DNA of 64,000 bases from the NCBI RefSeq assembly GCF_900078195.1, contig NZ_FJVE01000007.1:806001-870000 (forward strand), read 5' to 3'. The stretch comes from Clostridium sp. Marseille-P299 (GTDB lineage: Bacteria; Bacillota; Clostridia; Lachnospirales; Lachnospiraceae). Numbering within the stretch: the first letter of the stretch is position 1; each line of letters opens with the position of its first letter. Below, piece after piece: positions 46,276 through 54,941 of the stretch. The notes beneath the pieces were generated by a model. That model was not told the origin of the DNA. It ran no database searches and was given only the letters and a program-made list of their open reading frames with translations. A program made the translations under genes and the position numbers.

Positions 46276-46503
46276 ATGTCTGAAGAAAATCAAGATATTA
46301 TAGATAAATACACAAAAATTTGTATATGTAAATCCATTAGTAAAAGTACGATGAAAAAGATTATTAGAGAAGGTGCGGATACCTTAGAAAAGGTTCAGAA
46401 GGCAACTTCAGCAGGAAGTGGAAGTTGTGGAGGAAGACGATGCACACCTAGAATATTGCAATTGTTAGAGGAATATAAACAAGAGCAAGAAAATAATATG
46501 TAA
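46276..46503 (+). CDS. BFD-like [2Fe-2S]-binding protein
   Basis: A 75-residue protein consisting of one bacterioferritin-associated-ferredoxin-like (BFD) domain. The cluster ligands are C16-x-C18 and C51-x4-C56 (CICKSIS and SCGGRRC), with the usual helical LEKVQKATSAGSGSCGGRRCTPR. Such domains donate electrons or serve as Fe-S modules of larger oxidoreductases and NADH-linked enzymes. Here it stands alone, so its partner is unknown; iron release from ferritin is one possibility. AAGGAG at 46258-46263 supports the start. A very long hairpin follows within 7 bp of the stop. Confidence 0.85.
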   Translation: MSEENQDIIDKYTKICICKSISKSTMKKIIREGADTLEKVQKATSAGSGSCGGRRCTPRILQLLEEYKQEQENNM

Positions 46504-46509
46504 ATTTTA

Positions 46510-46630
46510 AAGACCCGGTATATTGAAGTACATTTGTAACTGATTTCCCATTATGATTAAGCATTTATAACAGTTTTTTGGGAAGCCAGTCAAGAGCAGA
46601 TGTATTGAGATATATCGGGTCTTTTTTATT
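46510..46630 (+). ncRNA. ~114-nt near-continuous hairpin ending in a T-run; terminator or novel structured RNA
   Basis: AAGACCCGGTATAT (46510-46523) pairs over 14 bp with ATATATCGGGTCTT (46610-46623). TACAT/ATGTA continues the stem, then ACTGATTTCCCA (46539-46550) pairs with TGGGAAGCCAGT (46579-46590). A ~28-nt loop closes the structure and TTTTTT follows. It is far larger than a normal terminator. It could be a terminator, a processed small RNA from the 3' end of the BFD transcript, or a MITE-like relic. No known RNA family recognised. Confidence 0.55.
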
Positions 46631-46780
46631 TAAGTTAATTGGTATGCACTGGTATATAGTTGTCTCTGTTGTAGATAGAATAGGAGACTATTAGCTCATA
46701 CAAGAGAAGGTTTTTAATCCAGTTTTTATGTGCACTAAATAAATTATTTCATAAAAATTACCTAATTTTAAATTTAGTAA

Positions 46781-46808
46781 TTGACAAAACAAGCCTTTAT
46801 AATATAAA
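46781..46808 (+). promoter_or_regulatory. Promoter of the Cys leader ORF/cystine symporter transcript
   Basis: -35 TTGACA (46781-46786), 16-bp spacer, -10 TATAAA (46803-46808). Transcription would begin near 46815, leaving about 48 nt before the leader ORF. That is too little for an S-box or T-box. Confidence 0.65.
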
Positions 46809-46862
46809 ATAAGTCTAATTCATACTAAACCAATATGAATACAATATAAAAGGGGGATCCAT

Positions 46863-46940
46863 ATGAAAACTTTGACAGAAATTACGAAAAAAATCTTAAG
46901 AGAGGCTAGTACAAATTGTTGCTCCTGTTGTAGATTCTAA
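46863..46940 (+). CDS. 25-residue Cys-rich leader peptide upstream of the cystine symporter
   Basis: A tiny ORF with a strong site AAGGGGG (46850-46856) six bases before its ATG. It starts MKTLTEITKKILREAS and ends TNCCSCCRF, with four cysteines in five codons (TGT TGC TCC TGT TGT) just before the stop. The cystine-type symporter gene starts 99 bp downstream on the same strand, with a promoter upstream of both. Cys codons clustered at the end of a leader ORF suggest ribosome stalling when charged tRNA-Cys is scarce. GATTC at 46933-46937 (overlapping the stop) and at 46963-46967 can each pair with GAATC at 46981-46985, a possible switch. Regulation is inferred; the ORF and its site are seen. 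Confidence 0.7.
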   Translation: MKTLTEITKKILREASTNCCSCCRF

Positions 46941-47039
46941 TTTTAACAAAAAAGATAATTAAGATTCTTTGTAATGGATGGAATCAGACTATTTTAATAA
47001 TTTATATGTTAAAAGCAACAGAATTTAAGGAGGATAAAT

Positions 47040-48335
47040 ATGAGCACCGATTTTATAGCAATAGGAGCATTAGCAGCAGCACTTCTGTTAATCGGCATTT
47101 TAGTTTTTTTAAGTAAAAGAAAGGTGGATTTCGGTCTAAGAACGATTATAGCTCTTGTATTCGGATTGGTATTAGGAATCATCTTTGAAGGTCACACAAA
47201 TTTTATTAAACCAATTGGTACAGTGTATGCAAATCTAATTTCGGCTTTTGTAGTGCCACTTTTATTATTTAGTGTTATTTCTAGTGTAACAAATTTAGAG
47301 AATATAAATAAATTGAAAACCATAGGTCTAAAAAGCGCAGGCTTATTAGTCTTTACAACATTTATTGCATCAACAATTACGATAGTAATATCATTGCTAT
47401 TAAAAGTTGGTAAAGGTACTAGTATTACTCTACCAAGCGATTATGTAGCGAAGGAAGTTCCTGAAATTTCACAGGTAGTTATTGATTTATTTCCAAAAAA
47501 CTTTTTTAGTCAGGCTTCTTCGAATGCAATTGTACCAGTTATTATATTTTCACTATTTATTGGTATTGCGGTAGTATCTCTTTCTACGAAAGATCCGCAA
47601 GGTGTTAAACCTTTTAAAGATTTTATAGATTCGGCTTCGAAAATAATTAACACAGTTATTTCCTATATTATAGAATTTACACCATACGCGGTATTAGCTT
47701 TGGTTGCAAATGCGGTATCTAATAATGGCCCAGATAAACTAGTACCACTTTTATTTGTATTGATTGTAGCTTATTTATTGTGCTTCATTCAAACTTTTGG
47801 TGTAAATAGTATATTAATAGGTGCACTGGCTAAATTAAATCCGATAAAGTTTTTTAAACATATTTGGCCAGCACAGGTAATTGCTTTTACGACTCAAAGT
47901 AGTATTGGTACGATTCCAGCAACTGATAAGTGCTTGAGAAAAGCAGGGGTATCGGAAAGTATTTCTTCCTTTGTTGTACCTTTGGGAGCGAATGTTGGTA
48001 TGCCTGGTTGTGCAGGTATCTGGCCTACATTATTAGCAGTTTTTGCAATTAACGGATTAAACATTGAATATTCCATTGGGCAGTATTTCTTTTTAATATT
48101 AATTACTACATTAGTTAGTATTGGAACGGTTGGAGTTCCAGGAACATCTACGATTACTGCAACTGCAGTATTTGCTGCAGCAGGATTACCAATTGAGATT
48201 ATAGTAATACTAGCACCAATTAGTTCAATTGTAGATATGGCACGTACTGCAACGAATGTAAGTGCAGCAGCGGCAAGTGCATTAATTATTGCGAAGAATG
48301 AAAATGAGTTAGATATTGAAAAATATAACGCTTAG
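47040..48335 (+). CDS. tcyP: Dicarboxylate/amino acid:cation symporter, L-cystine (TcyP-like)
   Basis: A 431-residue DAACS-family secondary transporter (GltPh fold, eight helices and two re-entrant hairpins). Features: an N-terminal hydrophobic helix and FGLRTIIALVFGLVLGIIFEG, FVVPLLLFSVISSVTN, the serine-rich hairpin FTTQSSIGTIPATDKCL, PLGANVGMPGCAGIWPTLLAVFAI, and PGTSTITATAVFAAAGLPIE. The last two features and the N-terminus place it nearest TcyP/YdjN cystine carriers rather than glutamate carriers; the substrate remains an inference. AAGGAGG precedes the start. The Cys leader ORF upstream fits uptake of a cysteine source. Confidence 0.85.
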   Translation: MSTDFIAIGALAAALLLIGILVFLSKRKVDFGLRTIIALVFGLVLGIIFEGHTNFIKPIGTVYANLISAFVVPLLLFSVISSVTNLENINKLKTIGLKSAGLLVFTTFIASTITIVISLLLKVGKGTSITLPSDYVAKEVPEISQVVIDLFPKNFFSQASSNAIVPVIIFSLFIGIAVVSLSTKDPQGVKPFKDFIDSASKIINTVISYIIEFTPYAVLALVANAVSNNGPDKLVPLLFVLIVAYLLCFIQTFGVNSILIGALAKLNPIKFFKHIWPAQVIAFTTQSSIGTIPATDKCLRKAGVSESISSFVVPLGANVGMPGCAGIWPTLLAVFAINGLNIEYSIGQYFFLILITTLVSIGTVGVPGTSTITATAVFAAAGLPIEIIVILAPISSIVDMARTATNVSAAAASALIIAKNENELDIEKYNA

Positions 48336-48352
48336 TATTGATTTTATTTAAG

Positions 48353-48450
48353 AAATAAAAATATAATAGAAATAAATATATAATACAAAACAAATATATA
48401 AGAAAAATAAAAATATAATACAAAATCGAAATATAATAGAAATGATAGAA
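48353..48450. repeat. ~17-18-bp AT-rich tandem repeat, five copies
   Basis: Imperfect units AAATAAAAATATAATAG, AAATAAATATATAATAC, AAAACAAATATATAAG, AAAAATAAAAATATAATAC and AAAATCGAAATATAATAG run from 48353 to about 48439, with a partial sixth. They lie between the symporter stop and its terminator. Confidence 0.85.
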
Positions 48451-48465
48451 TAGTTTATAGTACTA

Positions 48466-48543
48466 AAAAGGAGTTAGATAAATAGCCAAGGTCATTTAAT
48501 TAGTAAATGACCTTGGACAAATAGCTAACTCCCTTTTTTATTA
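48466..48543 (+). terminator. Two-tier intrinsic terminator of the cystine symporter gene
   Basis: Outer stem AAAAGGAGTTAG / CTAACTCCCTTTT encloses a perfect 13-bp inner stem CCAAGGTCATTTA / TAAATGACCTTGG (48486-48498 and 48504-48516). A T-run ends at about 48539. Confidence 0.9.
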
Positions 48544-48661
48544 AAATAAAAGTATTATACCTTGAAACGCTAGCAATCAGGCTATATACCTAACAATTGT
48601 AAGCTTTTTTTTTGTCATGATTTAATTTCACAATATTCTTAGAAAAATACTTAAATTATAA

Positions 48662-51600
48662 CTACGGACAAAGTCTCAGTGGATATGCAGGATCATAAAT
48701 GGAATTAATCTTAATTGCATATGAAGTTCTGTCTTTAATGTCCTGATCGGTAATATAATGAATGTCTAGCAAACCATTGGTTTTATAACCAGTTTTAATG
48801 TAATTAATCTCAGATAAAGCCAAGCTCCAACCATCAAGCCACTGATTCAACTTTTCCTTTTCTTCACTTGTTCCATCAAAGTGAATTAATAAATCAATAT
48901 CACTGTTTAAACTAGCGGTGCAGTTATTAGTGCTACCAAATAAGTAGATCCCTTTTACAGAATAAGCTTTCATATCTAGTTGCTTTGCTATTTGTTCAGC
49001 CATATAATGACGCCATTTCCATCCATCTTCATCGGAATCACTGATTTCAGGAATTGTATGATAATCAGAATTTGATACAGCATTTATGGAAGAGGGATGT
49101 TCTAGATAAGCAATCGCCTTTTGTAGATCACCATTCATTAATATAACAAGTTCTTTATCAAAATACGTTTCATCTATATTTATTATTTTTACAACATCGC
49201 TGAGGTAAGAATATTTCGGTAAAATACTAGATAAGGCATTTTTTGAACTTCTAAAAAAAGCTTTATTAAATATGGAATCACTATCTTCTGGATACAGCGG
49301 TAGGTATTTAATATTTTCTTCCACAAGATCTTGGAAGAAGTGGGTACCAAAGGAAAGTTCGGGCTCATATTTTGATTGCTTACTGGCAACTTCAATTAGC
49401 ATGGCAGTATTATTAATGTCAGAATAAGCAACTGGAACTCCAAGTTTAATATCACCTCTACTTCCCCAACGGCCAGGACCCATTAAAATGAAGCTACGAC
49501 GAGGTAACAATTGGTTTAACTCATGGATTATATTTCGAATGTTTATATAATCCTCGTGATTTTCTAATTTTGAATATTCATATGGGTCAACGTAAACTAC
49601 AGTCTTTATACCTGTAACTTTTCCATTTGAAATATATTTGTTAGCGGTAAAAATGGTACTTTGGAAGGAAATATTAGTAGGAATAGCAACGATAGCATTA
49701 TCGTAGTTCTGACTTTGGGGTCTACATTGAAGTAAATAAAAATTCTTACCATCACTAGCAAATTCAATATCAACAGGATAACCAAGCTCCGTTTGTAGTA
49801 AAGTGAGAATGGATTTTACTTGCTTAACGAAAGTAGTATTTTTTATAAGTTTATCGAAGGTAATTAAAATATTGTCATTCTTATAATCTGTTGTGAGAGG
49901 ATTTGAGTCTATAAGGATATCATTTTTTAATACGGATGCGACTAGGCTTAGATATGGAATTTGATCACCATATTCTTTAATAAGCTCATGAATTGGTAGT
50001 GTAACAAATTGATTATTTTTCAAATCAATTAAATCCATATACTGAGGTGAGTACTTTAATAAATCCTGGGGTGTATTATTCACGCGAAGATTTGCCATAC
50101 CAGGGGAGAGTAGAAGCGGATAGTCTTCTCCTATACGATCGACAGCCCTTGTTCCTAAGCCCATAACCATTCGCAATAAACCATCTTCTCTCTTAATACG
50201 TGGGGACCAACGAAGTTCATTATTACTAAATGCAACACCAGCAAAGAGTGGAAAGTAGTATGTTCCTACCTTATAGCCTACAACTTCTTGAATCATGATT
50301 CCCATTGCCTCATTGCAATCAAGTAGATTATTTTTAATTCGATATTGTATGGAATCCGCATTAAAAATCGAGGCATAGACTTCTAAAATACCTTCAACTA
50401 ACATTTTCAAACGTTCCGTTCTGGTACCACTATTTGTTATAAAAAGACTTTTGTATTTTCCAGAAAATGAGGTGTCAAGCTGATCTTCAAGGAGACTAGA
50501 AGAGCGAATAATTAAAGGGAAATCTTCACAAGTATCAAGTATTTTATGAAGTTCGTTTAAAATATAAGGTGACATTCGAGAATGTTTCATCATCTGGATC
50601 ACTCTTGGATAACTGGTGCGGATTTCTATCATGTCTAAGTATTTGTGTTCATTTAATTCATCATATCCGTTATCCTCTAGTAGGAATCCAAACTCATCTG
50701 AGGAGATGTACCAAGTTTTTGGAATCATAATATTTTCAAATTCTTTATATTCATTTTTATGAGCTTCAATAATCTGGTTTGCTAGAAAGAATCCAGAACC
50801 TTTTCCACCAATCCTCCCAATACTTCTTGGGGAACAGATAAAATTATCAAGAAGTTTAAGAAAAGCTTCTACATGAACATGTTTATGGATTCTAGCAATA
50901 ACATTTGGGTTACTTGTGATAAAACGCCTTGTTAATTCTACTTTTAACCACCGTTTCGTTGCTTCGCTTGACATTTCATTATTATTTACTGCTTTTAAAT
51001 AAGAAGACAGTGCCCCTGAGATTTTTTTAACATCAGAATCTCTTTTATCAACTATTTTTATTAATTCATAGGTTTTGCCTTGATAAACCCATAAACTAAT
51101 GTAGTCATAAATTTGAGAATCCTCAAGAATTTTCATTGAACTCTCAAATAAAATTTTACTAAAGCGTATGATATCAACTTCAGGAAGTGCATCTAGCGGA
51201 AAATTAATCTCACTTTGTAGATTATATTTTTCCCAATTCATTTCCTTGAAAATAGTATCAACGATATTTGGATTAATTGAAGCCAAGAGAGCAAGCATTT
51301 TCTCGCAGACATATAGTAGGATATCAAGATCTGTTTTTTGCAATAAAGCAAGAATTGCTTCCCAGCGATTTCTATAATTGTAAATTAGAGAGGAGTCTTT
51401 TTTTTCAATAGTTTCAGAAATTCTTCTAGCAATAGTATTTAAAAGCCTGATTTCATGTTCTAAGAAAATAACATCATCCTCTTTAAAGGTGTGCATTGGG
51501 TACATTACTTTAATGTATCCTCGCTTTTTATTGTTTACGATAATAGCAGTATCTAAATTATTTCCATCTAAGATTATTGAGTCTTGATTGAAAATTAGAT

Positions 51601-51787
51601 CATCAAATTGAATCACTGCCTTGCAGCTATCTGTGTTTCGAAAGCCCATGGGTATGATGGACGTGATTTTTTCTAGACTTTCGTGTAGAGAATCTTTGGT
51701 TAATGACTCTTCAATTAAGTATAGGCATTCTAATTCTTTCGCCCTTTCTACCAAATCATCCTTAGATATTTTATTATATTGGTTCAT
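48662..51787 (-). CDS. PEP/pyruvate-binding (PPDK N-domain) protein fused to a C-terminal nucleotidyltransferase domain
   Basis: A 1041-residue soluble protein. The N-terminal part (about 5-130) looks GAF-like. A PEP-synthase/pyruvate-phosphate-dikinase ATP-grasp domain spans roughly 320-690 (IGGKGSGFFLANQI, PLIIRSSSLLEDQ, SFSGKYKSLF, VDIEFASDGKNFYLLQCRPQ). A conserved block follows (SFILMGPGRWGSRGDIKLGV, ELSFGTHFFQDLVEENIKYL). At the C-terminus an MNT-type nucleotidyltransferase fold has the GS...DxD motif (LFGSTNNCTASLNSDIDLLI). No phosphohistidine swivel domain or PEP-binding barrel is present, so it is not a complete PEP synthase. The start at 51787 follows AGGTGGG; an in-frame ATG at 51808 has no site. 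Function unknown. Confidence 0.8.
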   Translation of the reverse strand: MNQYNKISKDDLVERAKELECLYLIEESLTKDSLHESLEKITSIIPMGFRNTDSCKAVIQFDDLIFNQDSIILDGNNLDTAIIVNNKKRGYIKVMYPMHTFKEDDVIFLEHEIRLLNTIARRISETIEKKDSSLIYNYRNRWEAILALLQKTDLDILLYVCEKMLALLASINPNIVDTIFKEMNWEKYNLQSEINFPLDALPEVDIIRFSKILFESSMKILEDSQIYDYISLWVYQGKTYELIKIVDKRDSDVKKISGALSSYLKAVNNNEMSSEATKRWLKVELTRRFITSNPNVIARIHKHVHVEAFLKLLDNFICSPRSIGRIGGKGSGFFLANQIIEAHKNEYKEFENIMIPKTWYISSDEFGFLLEDNGYDELNEHKYLDMIEIRTSYPRVIQMMKHSRMSPYILNELHKILDTCEDFPLIIRSSSLLEDQLDTSFSGKYKSLFITNSGTRTERLKMLVEGILEVYASIFNADSIQYRIKNNLLDCNEAMGIMIQEVVGYKVGTYYFPLFAGVAFSNNELRWSPRIKREDGLLRMVMGLGTRAVDRIGEDYPLLLSPGMANLRVNNTPQDLLKYSPQYMDLIDLKNNQFVTLPIHELIKEYGDQIPYLSLVASVLKNDILIDSNPLTTDYKNDNILITFDKLIKNTTFVKQVKSILTLLQTELGYPVDIEFASDGKNFYLLQCRPQSQNYDNAIVAIPTNISFQSTIFTANKYISNGKVTGIKTVVYVDPYEYSKLENHEDYINIRNIIHELNQLLPRRSFILMGPGRWGSRGDIKLGVPVAYSDINNTAMLIEVASKQSKYEPELSFGTHFFQDLVEENIKYLPLYPEDSDSIFNKAFFRSSKNALSSILPKYSYLSDVVKIINIDETYFDKELVILMNGDLQKAIAYLEHPSSINAVSNSDYHTIPEISDSDEDGWKWRHYMAEQIAKQLDMKAYSVKGIYLFGSTNNCTASLNSDIDLLIHFDGTSEEKEKLNQWLDGWSLALSEINYIKTGYKTNGLLDIHYITDQDIKDRTSYAIKINSIYDPAYPLRLCP

Positions 51788-51846
51788 GCTGCTTACCCAC
51801 CTTTTCATGATATAAAAGAATGATAAAAAAGTAACAATGAAGTCCT

Positions 51847-51913
51847 AAAAAAAATCTCAAGAATTTTGAGCCTTATAGAGATAAAACATGCAACAAAATG
51901 CATGTTTTATCTC
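51847..51913 (-). terminator. Tandem hairpins terminating the glutamate dehydrogenase gene (minus strand)
   Basis: Read on the minus strand: first a 15-bp stem GAGATAAAACATGCA / TGCATGTTTTATCTC (51878-51913), then CTCAA-AATTC-TTGAG (51856-51870) followed by an eight-residue T-run. They lie between the gdh stop and the start of the next minus-strand gene. Confidence 0.85.
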
Positions 51914-52040
51914 ACATGTTTATATCGTTACGTCAGAAGTTTTTGCCACTTAGTAGGTACAAATTGAAACTGTGCCTCAAAAGGATCTGGGCTCGTTTGT
52001 TGTAAATAAAGAAGAATGTTGCTTTGCACAATCTTTTTTA

Positions 52041-53327
52041 TTATATCCAGCCACGAAGTTTTACAGCTTCGGCAACGCGATTGATTGCTATAACATATGC
52101 AGCATCACGCATATATAGATTCTTTTCTTGTGAAAGCTTATGTACAGCTTGGAAAGCACTGGTCATTTTTTGATCTAGTTTTTCTAAAACTTCTTCTTTT
52201 GGCCAGAAATAATTCATATTGCATTGAACTTGTTCAAAGTAGCTACATGTAACGCCACCAGCATTGCAAAGGAAATCAGGAATAAGATAAATATTTTTCG
52301 CTTTTATAATTTCATCACTATCTGGTGTGGTTGGACCATTGGCACCTTCACAGATTACTTTTACTTGATCACTAATCTTAGCAATTGTTGAAGGTGTTAT
52401 CTGATTTTCTAACGCACATGGTAGTAAAATATCAACATCCTGTGCAATCCATTCTTCTCCGTCTAACAATTCTAAGCCTAAGTTAAGAGCTTTTTGTTTA
52501 TTAATAGAACCAAAGGAGTTCTTTATGGATACCATTTGCTCTACATTAATGCCATTAAGGTTGCGGTATGTATATGACTTTTGGTCTTCGTTATCCCAAC
52601 AAGAAATTGCAATGATTTTACCACCAAGCTTTGTATAAAGGCGGGCAGCATACTCAGCAACATTACCAAAGCCTTGAATACTAGCAGTTGTAGTAGCAAT
52701 ATCAATATTTTGTGTTTTAAGTGCTTCTCTTAAGGTGTAAATAACGCCATAACCAGTAGCTTCCGTACGGCCTAAAGAACCACCCATTCCAACAGGCTTT
52801 CCAGTAATCGTTCCAGGATAATGACCACCATTGATTACCTCATATTCATCCATCATCCATAACATGTGCTGGCCATTGGTCATAACATCAGGAGCTGGAA
52901 CGTCACAAACTGGGCCCATAACCTTTGACAATTGTCTAACATACCCACGACATAGTCTTTCTTGTTCTGCCATTGACATATTATGAGGATCACAGATAAT
53001 TCCACCTTTAGCTCCACCTAAAGGAATATCAACAACCGCACATTTCCAAGTCATCCATAAAGATAACGCACGAATTGTATCAATAGTTTCTTGTGGATGG
53101 AAGCGGATACCTCCCTTTGCTGGACCTCTAGCATCGTTATGTTGGATTCGATAACCGTTAAATATCTTTGTTGTACCATCATCCATTTTTACTGGAATAG
53201 TAACATGAAATTCTCGACTTGGCTGTCTAAGTAATTCTCTAGTTGCTTGATCGAGATCTATTAGGCTGGCCACATTATCAAACTGTGTTTGAGCAGAAAC
53301 ATAAGGATTGTAAGTTTTATTTTCCAT
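52041..53327 (-). CDS. gdhA: Glu/Leu/Phe/Val dehydrogenase family; probable NAD-type glutamate dehydrogenase
   Basis: A 428-residue dehydrogenase interconverting 2-oxoglutarate plus ammonia and glutamate. Substrate-domain motifs: GYRIQHNDARGPAKGGIRFHP and the catalytic lysine loop VDIPLGGAKGGI. A Rossmann domain begins at IQGFGNVAEYAARLYTKLGGKIIAISC, and the C-terminal GGVTCSYFEQVQ segment is conserved. Length suits the hexameric NAD-dependent clostridial/GudB-RocG class. An acidic residue at the end of the second Rossmann strand was not confirmed, so cofactor preference is inferred. GAGG precedes the start on the minus strand. Monocistronic with a strong promoter. Confidence 0.92.
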   Translation of the reverse strand: MENKTYNPYVSAQTQFDNVASLIDLDQATRELLRQPSREFHVTIPVKMDDGTTKIFNGYRIQHNDARGPAKGGIRFHPQETIDTIRALSLWMTWKCAVVDIPLGGAKGGIICDPHNMSMAEQERLCRGYVRQLSKVMGPVCDVPAPDVMTNGQHMLWMMDEYEVINGGHYPGTITGKPVGMGGSLGRTEATGYGVIYTLREALKTQNIDIATTTASIQGFGNVAEYAARLYTKLGGKIIAISCWDNEDQKSYTYRNLNGINVEQMVSIKNSFGSINKQKALNLGLELLDGEEWIAQDVDILLPCALENQITPSTIAKISDQVKVICEGANGPTTPDSDEIIKAKNIYLIPDFLCNAGGVTCSYFEQVQCNMNYFWPKEEVLEKLDQKMTSAFQAVHKLSQEKNLYMRDAAYVIAINRVAEAVKLRGWI

Positions 53328-53398
53328 TTTTATACCTCGCTTAGTTATAGTTTTAGTTTCGCGACTGTCGCGTAGTAAAGTGTTGAAATATTGGTTTC

Positions 53399-53426
53399 AT
53401 TATACTATATATTGGAATATTGTCAA
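53399..53426 (-). promoter_or_regulatory. Promoter of the glutamate dehydrogenase gene
   Basis: On the minus strand: -35 TTGACA (53421-53426), 16-bp spacer, -10 TATAAT (53399-53404), a consensus match. The leader contains a short CGCGA / TCGCG hairpin (53360-53372). The rest of the 334-bp gap to 53662 shows nothing else identifiable. Confidence 0.8.
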
Positions 53427-53661
53427 TGAATTAACAAAATATTTTAGGAAAACATAAAACAAATTAATAAAATAGAATTAGTTTTATACATTTACGACTT
53501 TCAATTAAAATTGCTATATTGATATAGAAATAGAGTGCTAACTTTGATAAAATTAAATTACTGCATTACTCAAATATAGGTTAAATATAAATACGCAATG
53601 AAAACTTAAACTTAAGTTTAGCAAAAAGTATATTTAACGAAAAATAAGAAAGGATTAAAAA

Positions 53662-54762
53662 ATGAGAATGAAAAGAGTGGGAAAAATTTTAGGGATTGTG
53701 GCAGCCCTTTTTCTTATAATTATATTAATTTATGTAGCCTATGTTTTTCTAACCTATAAAAGAATTGAGGACAATCAATCGCTTTCTATTCATACAAATG
53801 GTGAGATAAAAGATGAGGCATTAGCATTGGATACAGAATATTCCATTGTAACCTATAATATAGGGTTTGGCGCATACTCCTCAGATTACAGTTTTTTTAT
53901 GGATGGAGGAAAATATTCTAGAGCTTACAATAAGCAAGCAGTTTTAGATAATATGAATGGCAGTATAGATGTTTTAAAAAAGCAAGACGCAGATTTTATG
54001 TTTTTACAAGAGGTAGATATTAAATCAACAAGAAGTTATGGGGTAAATGAGAGTACTATGATATTTGATGCATTCCATAATTCTTCGTCAGTGCTTGCCA
54101 TTAATTATGATTCCGCATACTTAATGTATCCATTTTTAAAGCCACATGGGAAGTCAAAGTCTAGTATTGTTACGATTTCAAAATTACCGATGGTTGATTC
54201 TATTAGACGTAGTCTACCAATTGATACATCTGTGTATAAGCTAATAGATTTGGATCGTTGCTATACGAAAACAAGAATATTAGTAGAAGATGGTAAGTAT
54301 CTATGTCTTTATAATGTCCATCTATCCGCATACACAAAGGATGAAAGTATTGTAAAGAATCAGATTAAGATGTTAAGTGAGGATATGAAAAAAGATTACG
54401 AAGAAGGGAATTATGTAATCTGTGGTGGAGACTTTAATCAAGATTTGCTAGGAAATTCACCAGCTATTTTTGGTACACCAGAAATTGAAGAAAACTGGGC
54501 AAAAGCTTTTCCTACGGAATTTTTACCAGAAGGATTTCAGGTAGTATATGATTATTTAAGTGATGAGCAAAGAAGTGAATTAATACCATCTTGCCGAAAT
54601 GCAGATCATCCATATAATGAAGAAACTACCTTTGTGACTATGGTAGACGGCTTTATTATTTCTGATAATGTGAAATTAAATCAGGTACAAACGGTGGATA
54701 ACGGTTTCTTGTATTCAGACCATAATCCGGTGAAGATGAAGTTTGAGTTAATGAAAAAGTAA
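53662..54762 (+). CDS. Membrane-anchored endonuclease/exonuclease/phosphatase (EEP) family protein
   Basis: A 366-residue protein with an N-terminal transmembrane anchor (about residues 7-30) and an extracellular EEP domain. Motifs: TYNIGFGAY (Asn of the metal site), FLQEVDIKSTRS (catalytic Glu), LYNVHLSAY, CGGDFNQD (Asp/Asn pair), DGFIISDN and YSDHNPVKMKFEL (terminal Asp-His). The fold cleaves phosphodiesters in DNA, lipids or inositol phosphates. The surface location suggests a phospholipid or extracellular nucleic-acid target; inference. AAAGGA precedes the ATG. Followed by a terminator. Confidence 0.88.
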   Translation: MRMKRVGKILGIVAALFLIIILIYVAYVFLTYKRIEDNQSLSIHTNGEIKDEALALDTEYSIVTYNIGFGAYSSDYSFFMDGGKYSRAYNKQAVLDNMNGSIDVLKKQDADFMFLQEVDIKSTRSYGVNESTMIFDAFHNSSSVLAINYDSAYLMYPFLKPHGKSKSSIVTISKLPMVDSIRRSLPIDTSVYKLIDLDRCYTKTRILVEDGKYLCLYNVHLSAYTKDESIVKNQIKMLSEDMKKDYEEGNYVICGGDFNQDLLGNSPAIFGTPEIEENWAKAFPTEFLPEGFQVVYDYLSDEQRSELIPSCRNADHPYNEETTFVTMVDGFIISDNVKLNQVQTVDNGFLYSDHNPVKMKFELMKK

Positions 54763-54773
54763 GAAAATAGATG

Positions 54774-54803
54774 CCAACCATATATTTAATATGGTTGGTT
54801 TTC
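54774..54803 (+). terminator. Intrinsic terminator of the EEP gene
   Basis: Perfect 10-bp stem CCAACCATAT / ATATGGTTGG (54774-54783 and 54789-54798) followed by TTTT. Confidence 0.88.
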
Positions 54804-54941
54804 GTTTACAATATTATAGTAAATGGTTTAACATTATGATAAAATATAGTAAAAACTGGAACAAGATTATAGATTCTAATAACTTAGGCAATAATCTGCA
54901 TAAAGATAAGTAATTATTTATTGAAGAAAACGGAGGAAAAA

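Noticed and set aside
46276..46503. BFD protein as part of the cystine symporter transcript
   Set aside because: The long hairpin with T-run at 46510-46630 and a new promoter at 46781 separate them.
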